Shown here piece after piece: positions 1-8,200 of a stretch of DNA of 39,622 bases. Where the stretch lies: contig JAGAPK010000037.1 in assembly GCA_017623295.1 (NCBI GenBank), positions 1 to 39,622 on the forward strand, written 5' to 3'. The translations under genes were made by a program, and so were the position numbers. The first letter of the stretch is position 1; every line of letters begins with the position of its first letter. A model generated the notes under the pieces. The model was not told where the DNA came from. It saw nothing but the letters and a program-made list of their open reading frames with translations, and made no database searches. The DNA is from Lachnospiraceae bacterium (GTDB lineage Bacteria; Bacillota; Clostridia; Lachnospirales; Lachnospiraceae).

Positions 1-1142
1 ATAACAAGCACTTTTGTCTTGGAATCCGGTGTAGACACTACCAAATCTTCGCCACGCTTATTATTCTGTTCTTCGTCAATGGCAATTCCCAGATAACCAA
101 GTCGCTTACATACCAGATTTCGGATAAGCGGACTATTCTCGCCAAGTCCTGCCGTAAAACAGATACCGTCTACGCCATTCATGGCTGCCACATAGGCTCC
201 GATATATTTTGCCACACGATATGCAAATGCTTCCATTGTACGAACACTTGCTTCCTGACCTTCTAAATAAGCATCTTCCAAATCTCTGAAATCGGAAGAA
301 AAGTTATCAGACAAGCCAAGCACACCAGACTTTTTATTTAAAATTGACATGATTTCATCAATTGATTTATTTTCCTTATGTGCCAGAAATTCAATAATTG
401 CCGGGTCAATATCACCGGAGCGTGTTCCCATAATAAGACCTTCTAATGGAGTAAGTCCCATAGAAGTATCTACACATTTACCATTTTCTACTGCCGATAC
501 ACTTGCTCCGTTTCCGAGGTGACAAACAATCAATTTTAAATCTTCATATTTCTGATTTAAAACCTCAGCCGCTTTCCTGGATACGTAAGAATGGCTTGTT
601 CCATGAAAACCATATCTTCTCACTTTGTATTTTTTGTAATATTCGTAAGGAATACCGTATAAATACGCTTCCTGTGGCATAGTCTGGTGAAATGCTGTGT
701 CAAAAACTGCTACCATAGGAGTATTTGGCATCAATTCCTTGCAAGCTGCAATACCAATCAGGTTTGCCGGATTGTGTAATGGTGCCAGTTCATTGCACTC
801 AGTAATTGCCGCAATCACTTCTTCGGTAATCAAAGTGGATGCTGCAAATTTTTCTCCACCATGTACAATACGGTGTCCTACTGCTCCAATCTCGGATAAT
901 TCTTTTACCACACCATTTTCTTTATCTGTCAATGCATCCAGAACAAGTTTAATTGCCTGGGTATGATCAGCCATCGGTGTCACAGTCTTCATTTTCTCTT
1001 TGCCTGCCGGCTGATAAACGAGCTGACTGCCTTCGATTCCGATACGTTCACAAAGTCCTTTTGCAATCAGTTTCTCTGTAACAGCATCAATTAACTGAAA
1101 TTTCAAAGAAGAACTACCACAGTTAATGACTAAAATATTCAT
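1..1142 (-). CDS. ackA: Acetate kinase, C-terminus cut by window edge
   Basis: It interconverts acetyl phosphate and acetate with ADP/ATP, the energy-yielding last step of the Pta-AckA fermentation route in the cytoplasm. The reading frame starts [17 protein letters not shown] at an ATG at 1142 behind a GAGG site. It carries the family signatures [38 protein letters not shown] and FTAGLGENS, all expected of the ASKHA-fold acetokinase family. About 380 codons are present and no stop is reached before base 1. Family members are about 395-400 residues, so some 15-20 C-terminal residues lie outside the window. It follows pta by 44 bases on the same strand and is almost certainly co-transcribed with it. 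Nothing in the visible part suggests damage. Confidence 0.97.
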   Translation of the reverse strand, partial: MNILVINCGSSSLKFQLIDAVTEKLIAKGLCERIGIEGSQLVYQPAGKEKMKTVTPMADHTQAIKLVLDALTDKENGVVKELSEIGAVGHRIVHGGEKFAASTLITEEVIAAITECNELAPLHNPANLIGIAACKELMPNTPMVAVFDTAFHQTMPQEAYLYGIPYEYYKKYKVRRYGFHGTSHSYVSRKAAEVLNQKYEDLKLIVCHLGNGASVSAVENGKCVDTSMGLTPLEGLIMGTRSGDIDPAIIEFLAHKENKSIDEIMSILNKKSGVLGLSDNFSSDFRDLEDAYLEGQEASVRTMEAFAYRVAKYIGAYVAAMNGVDGICFTAGLGENSPLIRNLVCKRLGYLGIAIDEEQNNKRGEDLVVSTPDSKTKVLV

Positions 1143-1186
1143 ACTTCTAAACCTCACTTTTTATTTTTCCCACTGTCAAAATAATA

Positions 1187-2188
1187 TTATGCAAGCTGTG
1201 CCTGAACAGCTGTCAGTGCCACAACACCCACAATATCTTCCCATGAACAACCACGAGACAAGTCATTTACCGGTTTCGCAATACCCTGTAACATCGGTCC
1301 GTAAGCTTCTGCTTTGGCAAGACGCTGTACTAATTTGTAACCAATATTACCACAATCAAGGTTCGGGAAAATAAGAACATTTGCTTTACCTGCAACTTCA
1401 CTTCCCGGTGCTTTGGATTTCGCTACCTGCGGAACCAGTGCAGCATCTGTCTGTAATTCTCCATCAATACACAGACCCGGATACTGTTCATGGGCAATTC
1501 TGGTTGCCTCTACCACTTTATCTACCAGTGGATGTTTCGCACTTCCTTTGGTCGAATGAGATAACATGGCAATAATCGGTTTTGCACCCACAAGGCTCTT
1601 GAAACTTCTTGCAGAGGAATCAGCAATCGCTGCCAGTTCTTCTGCTGTCGGGTCCTGATTCAGACCACAATCCGCAAACAGGAAAGTACCACCTTCGCCA
1701 AATTCGCAATCCGGCACATCTAAGATGAAGAAACCGGATACCAGTTTAACACCCGGTGCTGTTTTCAAAATCTGCAATGCCGGACGAAGGGTATCTGCTG
1801 TTGCATGACAAGCACCTGCAACCATACCGTCTGCATCATTTGCTTTTACCATAATAACACCAAAAGTCAGGTAATCACTCAGAAGAATTTCTCTTGCTTT
1901 CTCCAGTGTCATTCCTTTATTTTTTCTGGTTTCATATAACAAATTGACATAACCATCTAATTTCTCTGTTTTCTCCGGATCAATAATAGTAACCCCATCC
2001 AAATCAACTTCCAGCCATCCGGCACCATCGAGAATTTTTTCTTCATTACCAACCATAATAATATTGGCAATATCCTCCTGAATAATCTTGGATGCCGCAA
2101 TCAATGTTCTTTTATCATTTGTTTCCGGTAACACAATTGTTTTCTTATCGCTTCTTGCCTTCTCTTTCATAAGATCGATATATGACAT
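1187..2188 (-). CDS. pta: Phosphate acetyltransferase
   Basis: It converts acetyl-CoA and phosphate to acetyl phosphate, which AckA then uses to make ATP. The 333-residue product begins MSYIDLMKEKARSDKKTIVL and shows the PTA_PTB family pattern: TIVLPETNDKRT near the N-terminus, the central GACHATADTLRPA and the late GSAKHPLVDKV. The frame is open upstream to 2224. The ATG at 2188 is preferred because a clear AAAGGAG lies just in front of it and homologues begin at this point. This is the short single-domain form typical of Firmicutes, without the extra N-terminal domain of long enterobacterial Pta. It is the first gene of the pta-ackA unit and has a recognisable promoter upstream. Confidence 0.97.
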   Translation of the reverse strand: MSYIDLMKEKARSDKKTIVLPETNDKRTLIAASKIIQEDIANIIMVGNEEKILDGAGWLEVDLDGVTIIDPEKTEKLDGYVNLLYETRKNKGMTLEKAREILLSDYLTFGVIMVKANDADGMVAGACHATADTLRPALQILKTAPGVKLVSGFFILDVPDCEFGEGGTFLFADCGLNQDPTAEELAAIADSSARSFKSLVGAKPIIAMLSHSTKGSAKHPLVDKVVEATRIAHEQYPGLCIDGELQTDAALVPQVAKSKAPGSEVAGKANVLIFPNLDCGNIGYKLVQRLAKAEAYGPMLQGIAKPVNDLSRGCSWEDIVGVVALTAVQAQLA

Positions 2189-2231
2189 AACCCCATTCTC
2201 CTTTCGATTACCCAAAAATTCCATTAAGAAA

Positions 2232-2260
2232 ATTATACAAAAATAAATTTATGTATACAA
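2232..2260 (-). promoter_or_regulatory. Sigma-A-type promoter of pta-ackA
   Basis: Reading the minus strand, TTGTAT at 2260-2255 and TATAAT at 2237-2232 are separated by exactly 17 bases. This places a start about 37 bases upstream of the pta ATG. It is a visual match only. It lies in the 196-base divergent region shared with tmcAL, where I could not pick out an equally good plus-strand promoter. Confidence 0.6.
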
Positions 2261-2384
2261 GTTAAATTCCTTAGAAACATTGTCTAAAATTGAGTACAAA
2301 ATTTGTTTTTCATACTGCCTGTAATATGTTACACTTATCCTATTGTACAAAACATTGTGAATACTTACAGACAAAAGGGGATTT

Positions 2385-3629
2385 ATGATTATGAAAACAG
2401 TGGGAATTATCGCGGAATATAATCCATTCCATAATGGACACGCATATCAGCTTGCGAAAGCAAAAGAAATCACCGGTGCCGACTATTGCATTGTTATTAT
2501 GAGCGGAAACTTTGTACAACGCGGCATTCCGGCTATGATGGACAAATCAATTCGTACCAGAGCCGCCTTGCAAAACGGTGCTGATTTAGTCATCGAATTA
2601 CCTGTTTACTATGCAACAGGAAGTGCCGAATATTTTGCTTCTGGTGCCGTTGCCTTACTGGATAAACTTGGAGTAACTGATACTATCTGTTTTGGCAGTG
2701 AATGTGGCAATGTTCAGGTATTATCCGATCTTGCCTCTGCACTTTTAAACGAAAGTGACGAATTTAAAGATACCCTGAGAAAACAATTGAAAATCGGTCA
2801 TTCTTATCCACAGGCAAGGAATAACGCACTTGCTATTACTTCTCCGCACCTTACAGAGCATATAAATGTTTTGCAGGCACCAAACAATATTCTTGGTATT
2901 GAATATTTGAAAGCATTGAAAAAACGAAACAGTTCCATTGTACCCTATACAATCACTCGTGCCGGAGCCGGCTATCATACCGAAGCTCTGCATACCGAGT
3001 ATAGTTCTGCTCTTGCCATTCGCCAGTCTATTACCTTAAAACAGAATCTGGATTTTATTAAAGAACAGGTTCCTGACTGCGTTTTTGATTTAATGAAACA
3101 GGCATACCAGAAAACTTTTCCGATTTTACCGGAAGATATTTCTACCCTTCTTCCTTATAAACTCATGTTAGAGCAGGAAAAAGGCTTTGTAGAATATCTT
3201 GATATTGACAATGATTTTTCCGATCGTATCAATAAATTTATCGCCTCATACACAGACTATACTTCCTTCTGCGAACAATTAAAATCAAAAAATATGACCT
3301 ATACAAGAGTTGCCAGAAATCTTCTGCATATTTTACTTAATATCTATCAAACAGACATGGAAACCTTCTGCGTTGACGATTATGTATATTATGCAAGAAT
3401 GCTAGGTTTTCGCAAAGATGCCACACCGCTTTTATCGGCTATCAAAGAAAACTCTTCCATTCCTCTTTTTTCCAAGCTGGCCGATTCCGAACAATATATT
3501 ACTTCTGAAAATGGAAAAAAGATGTTGCAAAAAGATATCCAGGCAAACCATATTTACGCTTTGCTTGTGCAACAGAAATTTAAACAAGAACTTCAAAACG
3601 AATATAAAACCCAGGTGATTATTGAATAA
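2385..3629 (+). CDS. tmcAL: tRNA(Met) cytidine acetate ligase (YlbM/UPF0348 family)
   Basis: TmcAL activates acetate with ATP and acetylates the wobble cytidine of elongator tRNA-Met (ac4C34). The 414-residue product begins with the nucleotidyltransferase signature GIIAEYNPFHNGHAYQL, which contains the HxGH-like HNGH motif, followed by IVIMSGNFVQRG and ADLVIELP, all characteristic of this family and at the usual length. Two in-frame ATGs compete. The one at 2385 is 4 bases after an AAGGGG site, and the one at 2391 (MKTVGII) is 10 bases after it and matches the usual family start. It is divergent from pta, a pairing that is functionally sensible because the enzyme consumes acetate. The 3' end overlaps a terminator hairpin. 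Confidence 0.93.
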   Translation: MIMKTVGIIAEYNPFHNGHAYQLAKAKEITGADYCIVIMSGNFVQRGIPAMMDKSIRTRAALQNGADLVIELPVYYATGSAEYFASGAVALLDKLGVTDTICFGSECGNVQVLSDLASALLNESDEFKDTLRKQLKIGHSYPQARNNALAITSPHLTEHINVLQAPNNILGIEYLKALKKRNSSIVPYTITRAGAGYHTEALHTEYSSALAIRQSITLKQNLDFIKEQVPDCVFDLMKQAYQKTFPILPEDISTLLPYKLMLEQEKGFVEYLDIDNDFSDRINKFIASYTDYTSFCEQLKSKNMTYTRVARNLLHILLNIYQTDMETFCVDDYVYYARMLGFRKDATPLLSAIKENSSIPLFSKLADSEQYITSENGKKMLQKDIQANHIYALLVQQKFKQELQNEYKTQVIIE

Positions 3630-3638
3630 TCACCCGGG
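3610..3638. terminator. Bidirectional terminator between tmcAL and histidine kinase
   Basis: A perfect inverted repeat, CCC-A-GGTGATTATT against AATCACC-C-GGG, gives a stem of about 12 pairs with one internal mismatch and a three-base loop. It includes the tmcAL stop codon. On the minus strand it is followed by TTTTATATT and on the plus strand by a weaker CCTTTATC. It suits the convergent arrangement of tmcAL and the kinase gene. Confidence 0.75.
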
Positions 3639-3655
3639 CCTTTATCATTACCATT

Positions 3656-5836
3656 CTACGTTTCTTCCAGTAATTCAAATGGTAGCCAGTCTAATATTTT
3701 TTCTCCCAATTCTCTGATACTGATTGGTTTTGCTATAAAATCATTCATACCTTCTTCTATAAACATTTCCTTGGCACCATTTATCGCATTTGCCGTCAAC
3801 GCAATAATCGGAACGTTTCTATAATATTCTCCATCCATTGCACGGATAATGTGTGTTGCTTCTACACCATCCATTTCCGGCATCATATGATCCATGAAAA
3901 TAATATGATAACGTTCTGTCTGCAGCAAATCAATCGCTTCCTGTCCACTCTTTGCCAGAGTAAGCTGCATATCAAACGGTTTCATCAGACCGGCAGCAAC
4001 CTTTCTGTTTACCAGATTATCATCTACAATTAAAACTTTCGCATTCGGTGCTCTGAAATTAGCATATTCCTCTTTTTTGCCTGTTTTCTTCCGTTCTTCA
4101 AGCATTTGACCACAAGGTACATCATCAACTACCTGTTGTGGTACTTCGAAGTAAAAACGGCTGCCCTCCTGATAAACACTTTCTACCTGAATACTTCCAC
4201 CCATCAAAGTAAGTAACTGCTTCGAAATAGCAAGACCAAGTCCGCTTCCTTCTTTCTTTCTGTTGCGGAAGGTATCCGATTGTTCAAATGCATTAAAGAT
4301 TCTTGCCAAATCCTCTTCTTTAATACCAATTCCGGTATCTGTAACAGAAACTTTAAGTAATATACCGCCTTCTATATCTTCATAATCAACAGTCAGACAC
4401 ACATTGCCCTTCTCCGTAAATTTAACGGCATTGTTTACCAGATTAATAAGCACCTGTTTCAGACGAATTTCATCACCACGAAGTCCTCTTGGTGTCAACG
4501 GATTCACATCTATAATGAAATCAAGTTTTTTATCATTAACTTTACCGGACACAATATGGCGCAAGTCTTTGATTAATGTATGTAAATCATAGTCTGCTTC
4601 CACAATTTCCATTTTGCCGGATTCCACTTTCGAGAAATCCAGAATATCGTTGATAATCGTAAGCAAACTCATACTTGCCATTTTAATCTGCTCAATATAT
4701 TCCTGTTCTTCTTCTCCCAGATTTCCCTGTAATGCCATTTCTGCCATTCCAAGTATCGCATTCATCGGTGTTCGGATTTCATGACTCATATTTGCAAGAA
4801 ATGCCGACTTAACAAGTGCCGCATGTTCTGCTTTTTCTTTCAGGTCACGCATAGTCTTGGTCTGGCTTACTACATCAGTCACATCTACAATCGATATCAT
4901 ATAACCTCTGACCTGACCGTCTTCCATCAGTTCCGATGTACGAATCTCATAACTTTTATTATTAAAATCAATAACCGTTCCCGATTGTTCATAAATTGCC
5001 CGGATTTCTGATTCATCGACAGTACCTTCTCCACGCTTCATATCCGGGAAAATCTTGCAAGCTGCCGGATTTGCATAAAGGAACTGCATACGATTATTAG
5101 CTACAATGATTCCTTCATCCATACTTTCAACAACAACTTCTCTGGCATTCTTTACTAAGTCAAACAAACCATATCTCTTTACTGCAATTGCCAAACATAT
5201 AACCGCTAATAATACGCCGATAGGTGCCGTATCAAATCCACCAGTCCATCCAACCAGATAAACAAACAGCATAACAAATGGTGCTAATCCGGCCCCGATT
5301 AAAAGGGTCTGTACCCCTTTCTCCTTCACACGCAAGTATTTATAAGCAGGATTTAAACATACATACAGATACAGTACTAACTGAAAAAGCGTAAAGCCCA
5401 TATTAAAATAATACAATGGTGCTTTTCCAAGTTTTAAAACATAGCCATCTCCCGAAGTTATCATATCAATAGATGAATAATACAACGTATGATAATCACA
5501 TGTCATAATAATAATGCACATGATAAAATTAACTATAAATAATCCCCACAAAAACTTTTTAGGCCATTTTACCCGATAATAACGGAGAATAAATAAAAGC
5601 ACACTGAAATTAGCAAAAATCTTGCCCATATATTCTATTTTTCCCAGTGCCAATAACTCCGGTTGCGTATCAGCAACAATATAAAGACATCTTGCCACAA
5701 GCAAAATAATGCAACAAATTATTGTTATCAGTAATCTGCTCTTATACTCCGAATCTCTTTTATCCCAAACAGATAACAAAAGTATAAAACTGATAAAGAC
5801 ACCCACTAAATGGATGCTTAGCCATACCATCTGCAT
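3656..5836 (-). CDS. Membrane hybrid sensor histidine kinase (7TM-PAS-HisKA-HATPase-REC)
   Basis: This is a 726-residue sensor. Residues 1-220 hold about seven hydrophobic segments of the histidine-kinase N-terminal 7TM type. Residues 230-320 look like a PAS domain. HisKA carries SHEIRTPMNAILG with the phospho-acceptor at H352. The ATPase has the N box NLVNNAVKF at 466-473 and the glycine boxes DTGIGI and GSGLGLAI at 500-536. A C-terminal receiver starts VLIVDDN at 601 and has its acceptor Asp at 649 in FMDHMMPEMDG. No DNA-binding domain follows and no separate response regulator is adjacent, so its output partner must lie elsewhere. The ATG at 5836 has AGGAG 8 bases upstream, and that site overlaps the end of the plsC-like gene. 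The kinase is therefore the last gene of the cls-plsC unit. The ligand is unknown. Confidence 0.9.
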   Translation of the reverse strand: MQMVWLSIHLVGVFISFILLLSVWDKRDSEYKSRLLITIICCIILLVARCLYIVADTQPELLALGKIEYMGKIFANFSVLLFILRYYRVKWPKKFLWGLFIVNFIMCIIIMTCDYHTLYYSSIDMITSGDGYVLKLGKAPLYYFNMGFTLFQLVLYLYVCLNPAYKYLRVKEKGVQTLLIGAGLAPFVMLFVYLVGWTGGFDTAPIGVLLAVICLAIAVKRYGLFDLVKNAREVVVESMDEGIIVANNRMQFLYANPAACKIFPDMKRGEGTVDESEIRAIYEQSGTVIDFNNKSYEIRTSELMEDGQVRGYMISIVDVTDVVSQTKTMRDLKEKAEHAALVKSAFLANMSHEIRTPMNAILGMAEMALQGNLGEEEQEYIEQIKMASMSLLTIINDILDFSKVESGKMEIVEADYDLHTLIKDLRHIVSGKVNDKKLDFIIDVNPLTPRGLRGDEIRLKQVLINLVNNAVKFTEKGNVCLTVDYEDIEGGILLKVSVTDTGIGIKEEDLARIFNAFEQSDTFRNRKKEGSGLGLAISKQLLTLMGGSIQVESVYQEGSRFYFEVPQQVVDDVPCGQMLEERKKTGKKEEYANFRAPNAKVLIVDDNLVNRKVAAGLMKPFDMQLTLAKSGQEAIDLLQTERYHIIFMDHMMPEMDGVEATHIIRAMDGEYYRNVPIIALTANAINGAKEMFIEEGMNDFIAKPISIRELGEKILDWLPFELLEET

Positions 5837-5847
5837 ATGAAAATCTC

Positions 5848-6567
5848 CTATTTTCTGCGATTTGTTATTTGTTCAATATGACTTGTAATTCTATCATGCA
5901 CCATATCCGATACTTCAATAGCAGTCATTCCTTTATACTCCTCATAAGGAATATAAGGCAGATAATGCACTTGTGTTGTCACTTTTCTAAGCGACCATTC
6001 TTCAAATACCTTATAAGAATCCACCAAAACAACCGGCACAATCGGTACTTTGGCTTTCATTGCACTTTTAAAGCATCCCGGTTTGAATTCACAAACCTCG
6101 TTGTGATTGTGAAAATAACCGCCTTCCGGGAAAATAATATATCTTTTTCCTGCTTCCGTATCCTCTGCCAGTTCTTTAATAATTTTCACAGACTGGCGCA
6201 AATCATTCTTTACCATTCTCTTGCCATGCAGCAAATCAACAAACTGCTTTACTAAAAGCGTATGTGATTTTGCATCATCAATTACAACCGAACACGGCTT
6301 CTCATGTGTATGAATAATACCAAGCGCATCAAATTTCCCCTGATGATTTGGAAACATAATGTATCCACCTTCTTTGGGCAAATTCTTTGTTCCATACGCT
6401 TTCGTCGTAATATGACCCGCTTTCATCATTCTGGTAACGGCCAGATTCGCATAAGCATAACACTCTTCTTCTGAATATTTCTCCGGATGTCTGGCACGAT
6501 ACGCCATAACCGGAATCATATAAATTCTTGGCAGGTTACAAACAATTACCTGTACAAAACGTAACAT
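5848..6567 (-). CDS. 1-acyl-sn-glycerol-3-phosphate acyltransferase (PlsC family)
   Basis: This is a 239-residue glycerolipid acyltransferase expected to transfer an acyl chain to lysophosphatidic acid at the inner face of the membrane. The catalytic HX4D motif is NHQGKFD (H75, D80), and the second substrate motif is FPEGG at 146-150, here with Gly-Tyr after FPEG in place of the commoner Thr-Arg. The N-terminus is hydrophobic (VQVIVCNLPRIYMIPVMAY), suggesting monotopic membrane attachment. It lies 37 bases after cls and 11 bases before the histidine kinase, so the three are probably one transcript. The exact acyl acceptor cannot be read from sequence, so I give no gene symbol. Confidence 0.88.
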   Translation of the reverse strand: MLRFVQVIVCNLPRIYMIPVMAYRARHPEKYSEEECYAYANLAVTRMMKAGHITTKAYGTKNLPKEGGYIMFPNHQGKFDALGIIHTHEKPCSVVIDDAKSHTLLVKQFVDLLHGKRMVKNDLRQSVKIIKELAEDTEAGKRYIIFPEGGYFHNHNEVCEFKPGCFKSAMKAKVPIVPVVLVDSYKVFEEWSLRKVTTQVHYLPYIPYEEYKGMTAIEVSDMVHDRITSHIEQITNRRK

Positions 6568-6604
6568 AAAAAACTATCTCACTTTCTAACCACTCATAAA
6601 ACAA

Positions 6605-8143
6605 TTACAACAACGGTGAAAACAACTTCAAAATCGGACCGATTACATTTGTTTTCATAAATTTCTTCTTACACCATTCTAATGTGATTTCCTCCGATAC
6701 CGCAAAAGTTTCCTCCATATCCTGTTTCAAAACAGGTATTGACTCCGTCTGATACATAAAAACACCACACTCAAAATGATGATAGAAGCTTCTGTAATCA
6801 AAATTGATGGTTCCGACTGTCGCTATTTCATCATCACACAGAACGCACTTGGAATGTATAAATCCCGGTGTGTACTGATATATTTTCACACCTGCTTCCA
6901 ACAAATTCTGATAACTGGACTGTGTCAACCAGTAAATTGTCTTTTTGTCCGGAATCCCCGGTGTCACAATACGCACATCAACCCCTCGCTTTGCTGCCAG
7001 TTTCAATGCCGTATTCATTTCATTATCCGTAATCAGATACGGTGTATATACATAAATATATTTTTGAGCATATCCTATCATATTCAGATAAACATTTTCG
7101 CCGACTGTTTCATCATCAAAAGGAGTATCCCCATAAGGCTGTACAAACCCACTTTTCGCTACTATCTCATCCTTACCGGCAAAATCATATCGATATGCGA
7201 AATAATCCTTGTCCGTATCACGAGACATATTCCACATTTGTAAAAACATGGCTGTAAGGCTCCATACTGCTTCACCTTCCAGACGGATACCTGCATCCTT
7301 CCAATACCCATGCAAGGTTATATAGTTGATATACTCATCTGCCAGATTGATACCTCCGGTATAGCCAACTTTACCATCAATAACAACAATTTTTCTATGA
7401 TCTCTGTTATTCAGAATAATTGTCATAAACGGAATTAATTTATTAAAAGCAACACACTTAATTCCTTTTGCCTCCATCATCTGATTATAGTGTTTCGGCA
7501 ACCCCCAGACACTACCCACATCATCATAAATCAAACGGACTTCTACACCCTGTTTTACTTTTCTTTCAAGAATCTGTAAAATTTCATCCCACATCGTTCC
7601 TTCACTCAGAATGAAAAATTCAAGAAAAATAAAATGTTCCGCTTTCTCCATATCCTCTAATAGTTTTTTCCAGAATGGCAGTCCGTCTGCATAATATATG
7701 GTATCCGTATTCTCCCATACCGGCGTAAATGCATACTTTCTCAGATACTTCATCTGATTGGCAACCGTAGGATTTTGTATTTCTACTTTGTCCATGACCG
7801 TATCATTAACCGGCAGACTTTTTTTCATCAATTCTTCTGTTTCCTGCATCCGACCACGCAGTTTCTTTGAAATAATAACATGTCCAAAGGCAAGGTACAA
7901 AATACCACCAAATAACGGAAACAACATAATCGGTACAATCCAAGCCAGCTTAACTGCCGGATTCCCCGGTTTCCAGATTAGGTATAAAACAACACATACA
8001 CTTAACAGCTTTAATACCGTAGCAATTTCAACATAATGATTGCCCCATTTAAAAAGTTCCAACAGGAAAAAACCGACTTGTATTAAAACAATCAGCGCTG
8101 TAATAAATACTCGATTTAAAATAATATGCAAAATCTTTTTCAT
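6605..8143 (-). CDS. cls: Cardiolipin synthase
   Basis: It condenses two phosphatidylglycerol molecules into cardiolipin and glycerol at the membrane. The 512-residue protein has two to three N-terminal hydrophobic segments (about residues 8-28, 43-57 and 67-92), followed by the two phospholipase-D HKD motifs: H249, K251, D256 in DHRKIVVIDG and H430, K432, D437 in IHSKCVLCDD. Both are intact, as in ClsA-type enzymes of this length. It begins the cls-plsC-kinase group, 57 bases after sbcC, and a plausible promoter lies in that gap. The grouping suggests coordinated phospholipid synthesis with an envelope sensor; that functional link is an inference. Confidence 0.94.
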   Translation of the reverse strand: MKKILHIILNRVFITALIVLIQVGFFLLELFKWGNHYVEIATVLKLLSVCVVLYLIWKPGNPAVKLAWIVPIMLFPLFGGILYLAFGHVIISKKLRGRMQETEELMKKSLPVNDTVMDKVEIQNPTVANQMKYLRKYAFTPVWENTDTIYYADGLPFWKKLLEDMEKAEHFIFLEFFILSEGTMWDEILQILERKVKQGVEVRLIYDDVGSVWGLPKHYNQMMEAKGIKCVAFNKLIPFMTIILNNRDHRKIVVIDGKVGYTGGINLADEYINYITLHGYWKDAGIRLEGEAVWSLTAMFLQMWNMSRDTDKDYFAYRYDFAGKDEIVAKSGFVQPYGDTPFDDETVGENVYLNMIGYAQKYIYVYTPYLITDNEMNTALKLAAKRGVDVRIVTPGIPDKKTIYWLTQSSYQNLLEAGVKIYQYTPGFIHSKCVLCDDEIATVGTINFDYRSFYHHFECGVFMYQTESIPVLKQDMEETFAVSEEITLEWCKKKFMKTNVIGPILKLFSPLL

Positions 8144-8167
8144 AATATATTCCTATCCCTGTTAAAT

Positions 8168-8196
8168 AATATAGCACAAAAAAGTTGCTAAATCAA
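8168..8196 (-). promoter_or_regulatory. Possible promoter of cls
   Basis: On the minus strand TTGATT (8196-8191) and TATATT (8173-8168) are separated by 17 bases, about 25 bases upstream of the cls ATG. A short TAGCA/TGCTA hairpin sits between the two boxes. It would separate the lipid genes from sbcDC. It is a visual match only. Confidence 0.45.
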
Positions 8197-8200
8197 ACCT

